DNA of 64,000 bases from Streptomyces aureoverticillatus (GTDB taxonomy: Bacteria > Actinomycetota > Actinomycetes > Streptomycetales > Streptomycetaceae): assembly GCF_014649395.1 (NCBI RefSeq), contig NZ_BMSY01000013.1:124001-188000 (forward strand), written 5' to 3'. The notes beneath the pieces were generated by a model. It had not been told where the DNA came from. It made no database searches and saw only the letters and a list, made by a program, of their open reading frames with translations. This document shows, piece after piece, positions 17,348-24,892 of this stretch (its first letter is position 1; the number at the start of each line of letters is the position of its first letter). Made by a program: the position numbers and the translations under genes.

Positions 17348-18868
17348 TTACGTCGCCGGGGCGGGGTCGGCGTCCACACCCGCGTGGTCGGGGCTCCGCC
17401 GCCGCGCCCGGCGCAGCGCGAGGCGTGCCGCCCGCGTCCGCAGCCAGCGGGTGAGGGGCCGGCCGTCGAGCGGCGCCGGGCCCGAGCGCTCCAGCCACCA
17501 GGCCGTCAGTTCACCGCGCGCCTCGGGGTCCTCGGGCCGACCGGCGAGCAGCAGGTGCTCGGCGAAGTCCAGCGCGTCCTTGCGGTAGCCGCCCGTCATG
17601 GGGCGGGTGCGGGCGTAGTCGAGGAAGGCGGGACGGTAGCCCTCGCCGATGATCCGCGGCAGCTCCGGGGCGACCTTCGCCACGACGTCGGCCCGCTTGG
17701 CGGCCAGCGCCCGGCTCTGCACCTTCAGCCGCGCCCCGTCGAAGCCCTCGGGCGCGGGGGTGCCCGCGACGAGGGCGGAGAGGAGGGCGGCCTGGGAGAG
17801 GGCCACGCGCTGGCGGGCCTCGGGGGCGACGGGGGCATCGGGGGCGACGGGCGCCGCGCTCTCTGCAACTGTCCTCACGGCCGCCGCGCTCCCTGCCGCC
17901 GCCGTCCCTGCCGTCGTCCTCACGGTGGCGGCCGTGGGCGTGCCGGTCATACGGGCCGGTGCCGACGCCACCGTCTTCCGGATCGCGTCCAACTCCCGCT
18001 CCAGCTCGCCCGCTTCGGGGAAGTTCTCGTCCCGCTCCAGGAGCACACCCGGCGGCCGGGTGCGGGCGGCGAGGTCGGCGAGGATGTCGAGGACGGGCCG
18101 CGGCACCGGGTGGGCGTGGCTGTCGTGCCAGACGCCGTCCCGCTCGAAGCCGCCCGCCACGTGGACGTACGCGATGGCCTCCACCGGCAGCTCGTCCAGG
18201 GCGCGGGCCGGGTCCTCGCCCCGGTTGACGTGGTTGGTGTGCAGATTGGCGACGTCGATGAGCAGCCGTACGCCGGTCCGCTCCACCAGCTCGTACAGGA
18301 ACTGCCCCTCCGTCATCTCCTCGCCGGGCCAGGAGATGAGCGCGGCGATGTTCTCGACGGCCAGCGGCACCGGCAGCGCGTCCTGCGCGATCCGGATGTT
18401 CTCGCACAGCACGGCGAGGGCGTCGCGGGTGCGCGGCACGGGAAGCAGGTGCCCGGCTTCGAGGAGCTGGGAGGCGGTGAGCGCGCCCCCGGCCCGTACG
18501 AAGGCGATGTGCTCGGTGACGAGCGGCGAGCCGAGCGCCTCGGCCCGCTCGGCCAGCGCGGTCAGCCGGGCCTCGTCCGGGCGTTCGGCGCCGCCGAGTC
18601 CCAGCGAGACGCCGTGCGGTACCACCGTCACGCCGCGCTCACGCAGCCGCGTCAGCGAGTCCGGGAGGTGTCCCGGGCACACGTTCTCCGCGACGGCCTC
18701 GACCCAGTCGATGCCGGGCATGCGCTCCACGGCGTCCGCGATCTCCGGCCGCCAGCCGATCCCCGTGCCGAGCGGTGTCTCTTGGGCGTCGGCCTTCTGT
18801 GCGGTGGTCCCGTGTGCCGCCGTGCCCCGTGCGTCGTTCCCCCGTGCGTCGTTCCCCCGTGCAGTCAT
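17348..18868 (-). CDS. DUF692 / MNIO-family protein with SCO6045-like C-terminal domain
   Basis: 506 aa. The N-terminal TIM-barrel half carries the MNIO metal-site motifs: VVPHGVSLGLGG, PLVTEHIAFV, LAVENIAALIS, LLIDVANLHTNHVN, YVHVAGGF, WHDSHAHPV and LERDENFP. All the His, Glu and Asp positions look intact. MNIO enzymes are multinuclear iron oxygenases that modify peptides or proteins (MbnB, BufB). An Ala/Thr linker (about 295-345) joins a C-terminal helical domain with ARTRPMTGGYRKDALDFAEHLL, as in SCO6045. The ATG at 18868 has GGGGGA upstream; an earlier in-frame start at 18961 is less likely. The N terminus has short ARGND repeats. It is flanked by two DUF4142 genes. Confidence 0.85.
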   Translation of the reverse strand: MTARGNDARGNDARGTAAHGTTAQKADAQETPLGTGIGWRPEIADAVERMPGIDWVEAVAENVCPGHLPDSLTRLRERGVTVVPHGVSLGLGGAERPDEARLTALAERAEALGSPLVTEHIAFVRAGGALTASQLLEAGHLLPVPRTRDALAVLCENIRIAQDALPVPLAVENIAALISWPGEEMTEGQFLYELVERTGVRLLIDVANLHTNHVNRGEDPARALDELPVEAIAYVHVAGGFERDGVWHDSHAHPVPRPVLDILADLAARTRPPGVLLERDENFPEAGELERELDAIRKTVASAPARMTGTPTAATVRTTAGTAAAGSAAAVRTVAESAAPVAPDAPVAPEARQRVALSQAALLSALVAGTPAPEGFDGARLKVQSRALAAKRADVVAKVAPELPRIIGEGYRPAFLDYARTRPMTGGYRKDALDFAEHLLLAGRPEDPEARGELTAWWLERSGPAPLDGRPLTRWLRTRAARLALRRARRRSPDHAGVDADPAPAT

Positions 18869-19006
18869 GTCCCGTCCCCCTGATCGCCGTCCGTGAGGCG
18901 CTTGCCGTCCGTGACGTCCTTGTCGCCGGTCCTCCCGCCTGTTGCGCGTACCGGGAGTCATGACCGCGCGAGACCGGGGCGAACCCCCTGATCAGCGGGT
19001 TCAGAG

Positions 19007-19792
19007 CTACATTTGAGGTTCGGGCCGGTCCGTGTTGACGGTACCGGGCGCGCCGGGGGAGGGCCGTGAGGTGCCCGAGACGTCGCCGGTGGGTGCCGCG
19101 GGATCGGGCTGCGGGGGCGCGTCGCCGCCGGGCGGCGGGGGGCCGGTGGGGCTCGCGGTCGCGCTCCCGGCGGCGTCGTTGGCGATGCCGTCGTAGTCGA
19201 CGAAGCCGGTGCCTTCGAGCATGGTGATGTGGTCGAGGACGGTCTGGTTCGCGTCGGTCGCCAGTTGCCGCACCAGCGAGTTGCGGGTGGTGTGCCGCAC
19301 CTGGGCGACGAGGCTGAAGACCTTGCCGTGCGCGACGCGCAGCAGGTTCGCGAACTTGCGCTGGTACGTCTCGCCGCTCGCCTCCGTCAACTCCCGCAGC
19401 CAGCCCTGCTGCTGGTCGTTCGGCTGGTTCGGCAGCTCGACGCCGAGCTGCGCGGCGACGCCGCGCACCCGCTGGTCGAGGTCGGTGTGGCCGACGATGA
19501 GATGGTCGCCCGCGTCCTTGATGGCCTTGGTCGGCGCGCGCTCCACGGCCTGCTGGCCCGCGGGTATCTCCCACAGCCCGGCGAGCCGCACCTTCACCAG
19601 GAAGTCCCGGTCGGTGGCCGACAGCGGCCCCCAACGCGTCGCCACGCTACCGGCGTTGAGGTTGGCCTCGCCGGTGCCGGAGCGGTCGGCGTAGGACCAC
19701 ACCGGGAAGGCGAGCGCTCCGACGGTCACTACGAGGGCCGCGATGATCAGAGCCGTGCCGTTGATACGCCCCATGTGCCTGATGCGCTGCAA
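19007..19792 (-). CDS. DUF4142 domain protein (paralogue 2)
   Basis: 261 aa. I chose the TTG start at 19792 because GGGAGG lies five bases upstream; the ATG at 19774 would be too far from it. A hydrophobic N-terminal anchor (ALIIAALVVTVGALAFPVW) is followed by a helical domain with GPLSATDRDFLVKVRLAGLWE and a Pro/Gly-rich tail. It is the first gene of the cluster that includes the MNIO protein and the second DUF4142 protein. Both paralogues lack cysteines in the mature region, so neither looks like a classical Cys-type MNIO substrate. Confidence 0.82.
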   Translation of the reverse strand: MQRIRHMGRINGTALIIAALVVTVGALAFPVWSYADRSGTGEANLNAGSVATRWGPLSATDRDFLVKVRLAGLWEIPAGQQAVERAPTKAIKDAGDHLIVGHTDLDQRVRGVAAQLGVELPNQPNDQQQGWLRELTEASGETYQRKFANLLRVAHGKVFSLVAQVRHTTRNSLVRQLATDANQTVLDHITMLEGTGFVDYDGIANDAAGSATASPTGPPPPGGDAPPQPDPAAPTGDVSGTSRPSPGAPGTVNTDRPEPQM

Positions 19793-19892
19793 AAGTGCCT
19801 CCCGAGCCGCAACCCGGCCGTGGACCGGGCCACTTGGTGGTACGGGAAGGTACGGGAGGGGTGGGCGTGATGTTCAGCGGTGTGAAGGTTCT

Positions 19893-19906
19893 GTGACCGG
19901 GGTCAC
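19893..19906. promoter_or_regulatory. Inverted repeat GTGACC-GG-GGTCAC, possible operator
   Basis: It lies in the 315-base gap (19793-20107) between the divergent DUF4142 and DUF5959 genes. A possible -10 box TAGGGT for the plus-strand gene is at 19982-19987. No regulator can be assigned. Confidence 0.3.
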
Positions 19907-20107
19907 GTGGCGCGGGTGGGTGGGCGGGGTGCCCGGGGCGGTCGGGGCGTTCGGGCCCCCGGCACTGTCAGTGGTGTCGACTAGGGTCCGAAGGACACGA
20001 TCGAAAGCGGCGCCGAGGGGACGGGCCGCGCGTACGGGGGCGTGATGAACGTGACGGTGCGCGGGGGCGTTCGGACCGGGCGGTGCCCACGGGGAACTGG
20101 AGGGACC

Positions 20108-20551
20108 ATGGCGTCCGAGGAGCCGATCGACCTGATCCGCCTGGAGGGCGAGGACAACAGCGTGATCGTCCGGATCACCGGAAAGCGCCCGGCGCCGGGA
20201 CGCTCCGGCGCCGACGAACTGGTCGGCGAGATACTGGTCGACACCGCCTTCGTGCGCGGATCCCTCGCCACGTCCGTGTCCCCGGAGGACCTCACCGAGT
20301 GGCGCGAGACCCTCGACGCCCTGGACGGCGGCGCGGACACCACCTGGCGCGAGGGCCGCCGGGCCCCGGAACTGTCCGTGGAGCTGGACCCGGACGGCGA
20401 GCGCGCCTACGTCACCGTCGCCGACCACACGATGTCCCTGACGACCGTCACGGCGACGGTCCTGCTCACGGACGAGTGGTTCGACGAGGCGTACGACAGG
20501 CTGGACGCGACGTTGCGGGCGTGGCCCCTGGAGGGGGCGCTGCGGTCGTAG
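20108..20551 (+). CDS. DUF5959 family protein
   Basis: 147 aa from the ATG at 20108, with GGAGGGACC immediately upstream. It is small, acidic and soluble, with LIRLEGEDNSVIVRITG at residues 8-24 and a C-terminal WFDEAYDRLDATLRAW. I recognise it as the actinobacterial DUF5959 family, of unknown function, often near immunity or accessory genes. There is no TM segment or catalytic motif. It is monocistronic and convergent with the desaturase gene. Confidence 0.75.
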   Translation: MASEEPIDLIRLEGEDNSVIVRITGKRPAPGRSGADELVGEILVDTAFVRGSLATSVSPEDLTEWRETLDALDGGADTTWREGRRAPELSVELDPDGERAYVTVADHTMSLTTVTATVLLTDEWFDEAYDRLDATLRAWPLEGALRS

Positions 20552-20587
20552 CCGGCGGCGGACCTGGCGGCGGACCGGCGGCGCGGC

Positions 20588-21682
20588 TCAGTACTCCAGT
20601 TCGGGGCGGCGCAGCGGGCCGCCGACCGCGTGGAGGTGCCGCAGGACCTGGGCGTAGGAGTCGCAGAGCCCGGTCTCGTGGTAGGCGATGCCGTGCCGGG
20701 CGCAGAACGCGCGGACGAGTTCCTGGGAGTGGCGCAGGCTGGGCCGCGGCATGGAGGGGAACAGGTGGTGCTCGATCTGGTAGTTGAGCCCGCCGAGCGC
20801 GAAGTCGGTGAACCGGTTGCCGCGGATGTTGCGTGACGTCAGGACCTGCCGACGCAGGAAGTCGACCTTGTCGTCCTTGGCGAACATGGGCATGCCCTTG
20901 TGGTTGGGGGCGAACGAGCACCCCATGTACAGCCCGAACAGTCCCTGATGCACGAGGAGGAAGCACACGGCCTGGAGCGGGGACAGAACCAGGAACAGGG
21001 CGGCGAGATAGCCGCCCAGATGCGCCGTCAGGAGTGCGATCTCGGCCGGCCTGGCCGCCCGCGAGGCCGTGGTGCCGGTGCGGTCGAGCAGCGCCCGTAC
21101 GCCGGCGACGTGCAGGGCGAGTCCTTCCAGGAGCAGCATCGGGAAGAACAGCCAGGCCTGGTGGCGGGCCAGCCAGGCGTGCGGCCCGCGGCGGACGCGG
21201 GCGTGGTCCTCGGTGAAGGCGATCGCGCCGTCGGCGATGTCGGGGTCGCGGTCCACCTGGTTGGGGTGGGCGTGGTGCCGGTTGTGCTTGGAGATCCACC
21301 AGCCGTAGCTGAGGCCGATCAGCAGATCGGCGTGCACCCGGCCGAGCAGGTTGTTGACACGCTTGGAGGAGGAGATCTGGTGGTGTCCGGCGTCGTGCCC
21401 GATGAACCCGGTCTGGGTGAACATCACCGCGAGGAAGGCGGCGGTCAGCAGGTTCCACCATGACTGCCCGATCAGGGCGAACGCGGTCCATCCGGCGGCC
21501 AGCAGGAACAGGTTCGCCCCGACCTTCACGGAGTAGTAGCCCGGCCGCCGCTTCAGCAGCCCGCTCTGCCGCACCTCGCGGGACAGCGCGGCGTAGTCGC
21601 TGCCCCGGCCGGCGGGCGGGGGTTCGGTCATCTGGGCGTGGTCGGTGGGACCGGCGCCGCGGTAGCTGACGTCAGTGGTCAC
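20588..21682 (-). CDS. Membrane fatty-acid (acyl-CoA/lipid) desaturase
   Basis: 364 aa from a GTG at 21682 with AAAGGAA upstream. The three histidine boxes of di-iron membrane desaturases are complete: HDAGHH (96-101), HNRHHAHP (133-140) and QIEHH (302-306). The last has Gln as its first residue, typical of front-end type enzymes. About four TM helices surround the boxes. It introduces a double bond into acyl chains in the membrane. A cold-shock gene lies 140 bases upstream on the same strand, so the pair probably serves low-temperature membrane adaptation. Confidence 0.92.
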   Translation of the reverse strand: MTTDVSYRGAGPTDHAQMTEPPPAGRGSDYAALSREVRQSGLLKRRPGYYSVKVGANLFLLAAGWTAFALIGQSWWNLLTAAFLAVMFTQTGFIGHDAGHHQISSSKRVNNLLGRVHADLLIGLSYGWWISKHNRHHAHPNQVDRDPDIADGAIAFTEDHARVRRGPHAWLARHQAWLFFPMLLLEGLALHVAGVRALLDRTGTTASRAARPAEIALLTAHLGGYLAALFLVLSPLQAVCFLLVHQGLFGLYMGCSFAPNHKGMPMFAKDDKVDFLRRQVLTSRNIRGNRFTDFALGGLNYQIEHHLFPSMPRPSLRHSQELVRAFCARHGIAYHETGLCDSYAQVLRHLHAVGGPLRRPELEY

Positions 21683-21763
21683 AGTGTTTCCTTTCGGCGT
21701 GCGCGGGCGCTGCTTCCGGCGCGGGGGCGGGGCGCCGGAAGCGGTACCCGTTCGCAAGCAGCG

Positions 21764-21794
21764 CGAGGCAGACCCGCGGCGCGGGCCTGCCTCG
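21764..21794 (-). terminator. Hairpin terminator or attenuator after the cold-shock gene
   Basis: Outer arms CGAGGCAG (21764-21771) and CTGCCTCG (21787-21794) enclose inner arms CCCGC and GCGGG. It lies 28 bases after the csp stop and before the desaturase start, so it may set the csp-to-desaturase read-through ratio. Confidence 0.6.
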
Positions 21795-21821
21795 GAGCGG
21801 GGTTCCTCGGAGCGGGGGTCC

Positions 21822-22025
21822 TCAGAGCGCGCTGACCTGGTCGGCCTGCATGCCCTTGGGGCCCTGGCTGGCGGTGAACTCCACCCGCTGGTTCTCCTCC
21901 AGCGAGCGGAAGCCGCTCGTGTCGATCGCCGAGTGGTGGACGAAGATGTCGGCGCCGCCCCCATCGGGGCTGATGAAGCCGAAACCCTTGTCAGGGTTGA
22001 ACCACTTCACGGTTCCTTGAGTCAT
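21822..22025 (-). CDS. CspA-family cold-shock protein
   Basis: 67 aa, a single cold-shock domain. RNP1 (KGFGFI) and RNP2 (DIFVHH) are intact, and the ends MTQGTVKWFN and KGMQADQVSAL are standard. It binds single-stranded RNA or DNA and acts as an RNA chaperone. The ATG at 22025 has AAGGAG upstream. The leader is long (at least 130 bases) and contains a hairpin, as in other cold-shock mRNAs. It is cotranscribed or nearly so with the desaturase. Confidence 0.95.
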   Translation of the reverse strand: MTQGTVKWFNPDKGFGFISPDGGGADIFVHHSAIDTSGFRSLEENQRVEFTASQGPKGMQADQVSAL

Positions 22026-22130
22026 GTGGTGTCTCCTTCGAGATGGCGCATAGGTCGGAGAACGCGCATGTCGCGCGGCTCCGGGCTGCCGGCCGCCAAC
22101 CGTCGAAGAGATCCCCCGAGAACGACGAAA

Positions 22131-22156
22131 CGCCCGCTGTCAGAACTCCGCGGGCG
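22131..22156 (-). promoter_or_regulatory. Stem-loop in the cold-shock gene leader; AT-rich promoter region beyond it
   Basis: CGCCCGC (22131-22137) and GCGGGCG (22150-22156) form a 7-bp stem with a 12-base loop, about 106 bases upstream of the csp start. The unusually AT-rich stretch at 22160-22195 is the likely promoter. The rest of the 22026-22471 gap holds the tandem repeat listed next. Confidence 0.4.
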
Positions 22157-22216
22157 CTTCCACGTCGCAAACTTCAACTACAACCACTCTGTACAACGTC
22201 CGGAGCGCCGAGAAGA

Positions 22217-22264
22217 TTCCCGGCCCGTTTCCCGGCCCGTTTCCCAGGCGGTTTCCCGGTCGGT
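22217..22264. repeat. Four tandem 12-bp units (TTCCCGGCCCGT and variants)
   Basis: Units at 22217-22228, 22229-22240, 22241-22252 and 22253-22264; the first two are identical and the others vary by two to four bases. They lie between divergent csp and the Cys-motif micro-protein gene. Confidence 0.75.
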
Positions 22265-22471
22265 CGGGTAGGAGGCCCGGCGACACGCTCGGGGGTCGGC
22301 CGCGGGCCCGGAGGAGAGTACGGTTGCGGTACCGAGCGCACCTCGCATGCCGTCATCCGTGTCGGCGTCGCCCTCGCGGATTTCCTCAGAGCCTGTCTTG
22401 AACCCGGGGTGTCCGAGAGACATTCCGGAGCCCCATGCACGCCCGGAACCGATCAAGAGGACGCAGGACGC

Positions 22472-22735
22472 ATGTATTCACAGGACTCGATCTCCGGCCA
22501 CCGCCGCAGCCGCTCCGAACCGACCGCCGAGATGCTCTCCGGCCTTCAGTGCCTCATCTGCGGTACCGACTACCGGAGCGCCTCTGCCCCGGAGGCAGTG
22601 GTGGTCTCCCACCGCGACGACAAACAGCTGCTCGCCTGCCGCGGGACGTGCGCACGCATGGCGAGCGGGGCGGCCGACGGTCTGGACGAGACGCCGCTGC
22701 CGCTGGCCGAGCGCGTCAGCAGGCACAGCGCATGA
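22472..22735 (+). CDS. 87-aa protein with CxxC and CxxxC motifs, unknown
   Basis: Starts at ATG 22472 with AAGAGGA about 13 bases upstream, and its stop overlaps the next gene (ATGA). The middle of the protein has LQCLICGTDYRS and LLACRGTCARM, a C-x2-C plus C-x3-C arrangement 30 residues apart that could bind zinc or an iron-sulfur cluster. The ends are Ser/Arg-rich and look disordered. I do not recognise a family. Strict coupling to the CEO-synthase-like gene suggests a shared task, for instance a metal-binding or regulatory partner. Confidence 0.7.
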   Translation: MYSQDSISGHRRSRSEPTAEMLSGLQCLICGTDYRSASAPEAVVVSHRDDKQLLACRGTCARMASGAADGLDETPLPLAERVSRHSA

Positions 22736-23901
22736 GCCTGATGAGCCTCGGCGTACTCGCCTCCTCCCGCAAGGAGAACGAGTTCCGGCTGCCGCTGCAC
22801 CCCGATCATCTGGGCCGGATCGCCCCCGACGTACGCGAGAAGATCTTCCTCGAACACGGCTACGGCGAACGCTTCGGAGTCGCCGACGACGCACTGCTCC
22901 CCCTCGTGGCCGGACTGCGCACCCGTGCGGAACTCCTCTCCAGGTGCGACGTGTTGCTGCTGCCCAAGCCCGTGCACGAGGACGCCGCGGCGCTGCGCGA
23001 AGGCCAGGTGCTGTGGGGATGGCCGCACTGCGTGCAGGACGAGAAGATGACCCAGATCGGCATCGACCGGCGGCTGACCCTGATCGCCTGGGAGGCCATG
23101 AACCACTGGACCGCCACGGGCGCCTTCAGCGTCCATGTGTTCCACAAGAACAACGAGTTGGCCGGCTACTGCTCGGTGCTGCACGCCCTGCAGCTCGGCG
23201 GGGTGACCGGCAGCTACGGAGGCCGCCTGCGGGCGGTGGTCATCAGCTTCGGTGCCACGGCGCGCGGAGCGGTCACGGGCCTGGGCGCCATGGGCGTCTC
23301 CGATGTCACCGTGCTCACCCAGCGTGCCGCGGCGGCGGTGGCGTCGCCGATGCCGTCGGTCGTGATGGAGCACTTCGCGGAGGAGGAAGGCGATCCGTCG
23401 CGCCTGCGGGCACTCACCGCGGCCGGTTCCGTGCCGATCGCGGAGTACCTGGCCGGGTTCGACATCGTCGTCAACTGCATACGGCAGGACACCGACGCGC
23501 CGCTCGTGTTCGTCACCGACAAGGAACTCGCCTTGTTCCGGCCGGGAACCTTCTTCGTCGACGTCGCCTGCGACGAAGGCATGGGCTTCGAATGGGCTCG
23601 GCCGACCACCTTCGGCGACCCGATGCCCACGGTCGGTACGAACTGCCACTACTACGCGGTGGATCACAGCCCGTCCCACCTGTGGAACTCGGCCACGTGG
23701 GAGGTCAGCGAGGCACTCCTGCCCTACCTGCGCAAGGTCATGAGCGGCCCCGCGGCATGGGACCGCGACGCCACGGTCAGCAAGGCCATCGAGATCCGCG
23801 ACGGCGTCGTCCAGAACCCGAAGATCCTCTCCTTCCAGCACCGGACGGCCGCCTACCCCCACGTTCCCGCGGCCCGAGCCCCGCTCCCACCCTCGCGATG
23901 A
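22732..23901 (+). CDS. N5-(carboxyethyl)ornithine synthase-like NAD(P)-dependent dehydrogenase
   Basis: 389 aa. By recall it aligns along its length with lactococcal N5-(carboxyethyl)ornithine synthase: KENEFRLPLHPDH near the start, GWPHCVQDEK, HKNNELAGYCSVLHAL, FGATARGAV at the nucleotide-binding site, VNCIRQDTDAP, FVDVACDEGMGFEW, YAVDHSPSHLW and EIRDGVVQNPKILSFQHR. The family is related to alanine dehydrogenase and reductively condenses an amino acid with a keto acid such as pyruvate. The substrate here is inferred, not shown; saccharopine-like or opine chemistry is possible. The ATG at 22732 overlaps the preceding stop. Confidence 0.78.
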   Translation: MSLMSLGVLASSRKENEFRLPLHPDHLGRIAPDVREKIFLEHGYGERFGVADDALLPLVAGLRTRAELLSRCDVLLLPKPVHEDAAALREGQVLWGWPHCVQDEKMTQIGIDRRLTLIAWEAMNHWTATGAFSVHVFHKNNELAGYCSVLHALQLGGVTGSYGGRLRAVVISFGATARGAVTGLGAMGVSDVTVLTQRAAAAVASPMPSVVMEHFAEEEGDPSRLRALTAAGSVPIAEYLAGFDIVVNCIRQDTDAPLVFVTDKELALFRPGTFFVDVACDEGMGFEWARPTTFGDPMPTVGTNCHYYAVDHSPSHLWNSATWEVSEALLPYLRKVMSGPAAWDRDATVSKAIEIRDGVVQNPKILSFQHRTAAYPHVPAARAPLPPSR

Positions 23902-24030
23902 GCTCCTCCGGCCGCACGGCCTGACCGTCCGCCGCCCCGGGCCCGCTCATGTCCACCTCGGTGCCGGGTGGCAGACCGGCCGGCGGGTCCTACAAGGCGC
24001 CGACGCGCTCGTGCCCTTCGACCGCGACGG

Positions 24031-24819
24031 TCAGCCCGGGGCCCGCCGCAGGGCCGGATGGTCCGCGACCACCGTGCACGAGCCCGGGGCGATCTCCGTG
24101 AAGCCCGCGTCCCTGACCAACGGCAGGCCACTGGCGGTCAGTTCGGGCCAGCGGGACGCGGGGGCGACGCGCACGGACAGGGGGAAACCGGCGTCGCGCC
24201 ACGCCGTGCGCTCCGCGGCGGACAGGTCCCACCAGGCGAGTTGGGCGCCGTGACCCGCCTGGGCCATCGCCTTGCCCGCCGACATCGTGATGCCGGGGTT
24301 CAGCCAGAGGACCGGCGCGGCCGGATCGGGGTCGAGCGGGGGCTCCGGGTCGTCCAGTTCCGTGCCCGACACCTGGAGGCGGGCCAGTTCCTTGGGCCAG
24401 CCGTCGAGCGGGACCGGTGGATAGACGCGGACCTCGGCCGACTTGCCCGTGACCGTGATGCCCGGCAGCGCCTCCGCGCGACGCCACTCCGCGCCGCGCG
24501 CCCTGCGCACCACCTTGCGGATGCGGGCGTCCTGCCAGTCCCGCATCGCCTGCGCCCACTCTCCCCCGAGCTCTCGGCTTCGCTCGAGCAGGGAGGTGCC
24601 CCCTCCGCCGAGCGACCGCTCGTCGCTCAGGATCGCCAGGACCGCGCGGGCCGCCGTCTCCAGCGCGTCCGTACGGGCCGGGGGCGCGGCGCGCTCGATC
24701 CGGGCCACGAGGGGCAGGACGAACTGCGGGGCGTCGTCGCGCGAGGTGCGCTCGGCACGGAGGGGGCTGTCACGCCGGTCGTCCGCGGCGGCCTCCGGCC
24801 GGGAGTCGTTACTGGTCAC
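24031..24819 (-). CDS. Pth2-like peptidyl-tRNA hydrolase protein with an element-encoded insertion
   Basis: 262 aa from the GTG at 24819. The C-terminal half has LNPGITMSAGKAMAQAGHGAQLAWW, resembling the KMSxGKxAAQxxHA core of archaeal-type Pth2 enzymes; the first 60 residues are charged and variable. The family hydrolyses peptidyl-tRNA, but activity of this actinobacterial branch is unproven to my knowledge. Residues about 72-86 (GGGTSLLERSRELGG) are encoded by a copy of the short palindromic element and break a continuous helix-like segment (AILSDERSL then GEWAQAMRDW). The gene is divergent from the ABC transporter gene. Confidence 0.75.
   Translation of the reverse strand: MTSNDSRPEAAADDRRDSPLRAERTSRDDAPQFVLPLVARIERAAPPARTDALETAARAVLAILSDERSLGGGGTSLLERSRELGGEWAQAMRDWQDARIRKVVRRARGAEWRRAEALPGITVTGKSAEVRVYPPVPLDGWPKELARLQVSGTELDDPEPPLDPDPAAPVLWLNPGITMSAGKAMAQAGHGAQLAWWDLSAAERTAWRDAGFPLSVRVAPASRWPELTASGLPLVRDAGFTEIAPGSCTVVADHPALRRAPG
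24561..24603 (+). repeat. Short palindromic element, copy B (in frame inside the Pth2-like gene)
   Basis: Begins CTCCCCCGAGCTCTCGG and ends GAGCAGGGAGGTGCCCCC, with the loop CTTCGCTC between. It aligns with copies at 13518-13551 and 47211-47250. It adds 14 or 15 codons without shifting the frame. Confidence 0.75.
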
Positions 24820-24892
24820 CCGTCCAGTCTGCCAGGGCGGTGATCCAGGCCCCCGGCCGGTCGCGGGTGTGCGGTACGCGAGGATGAGGCGC

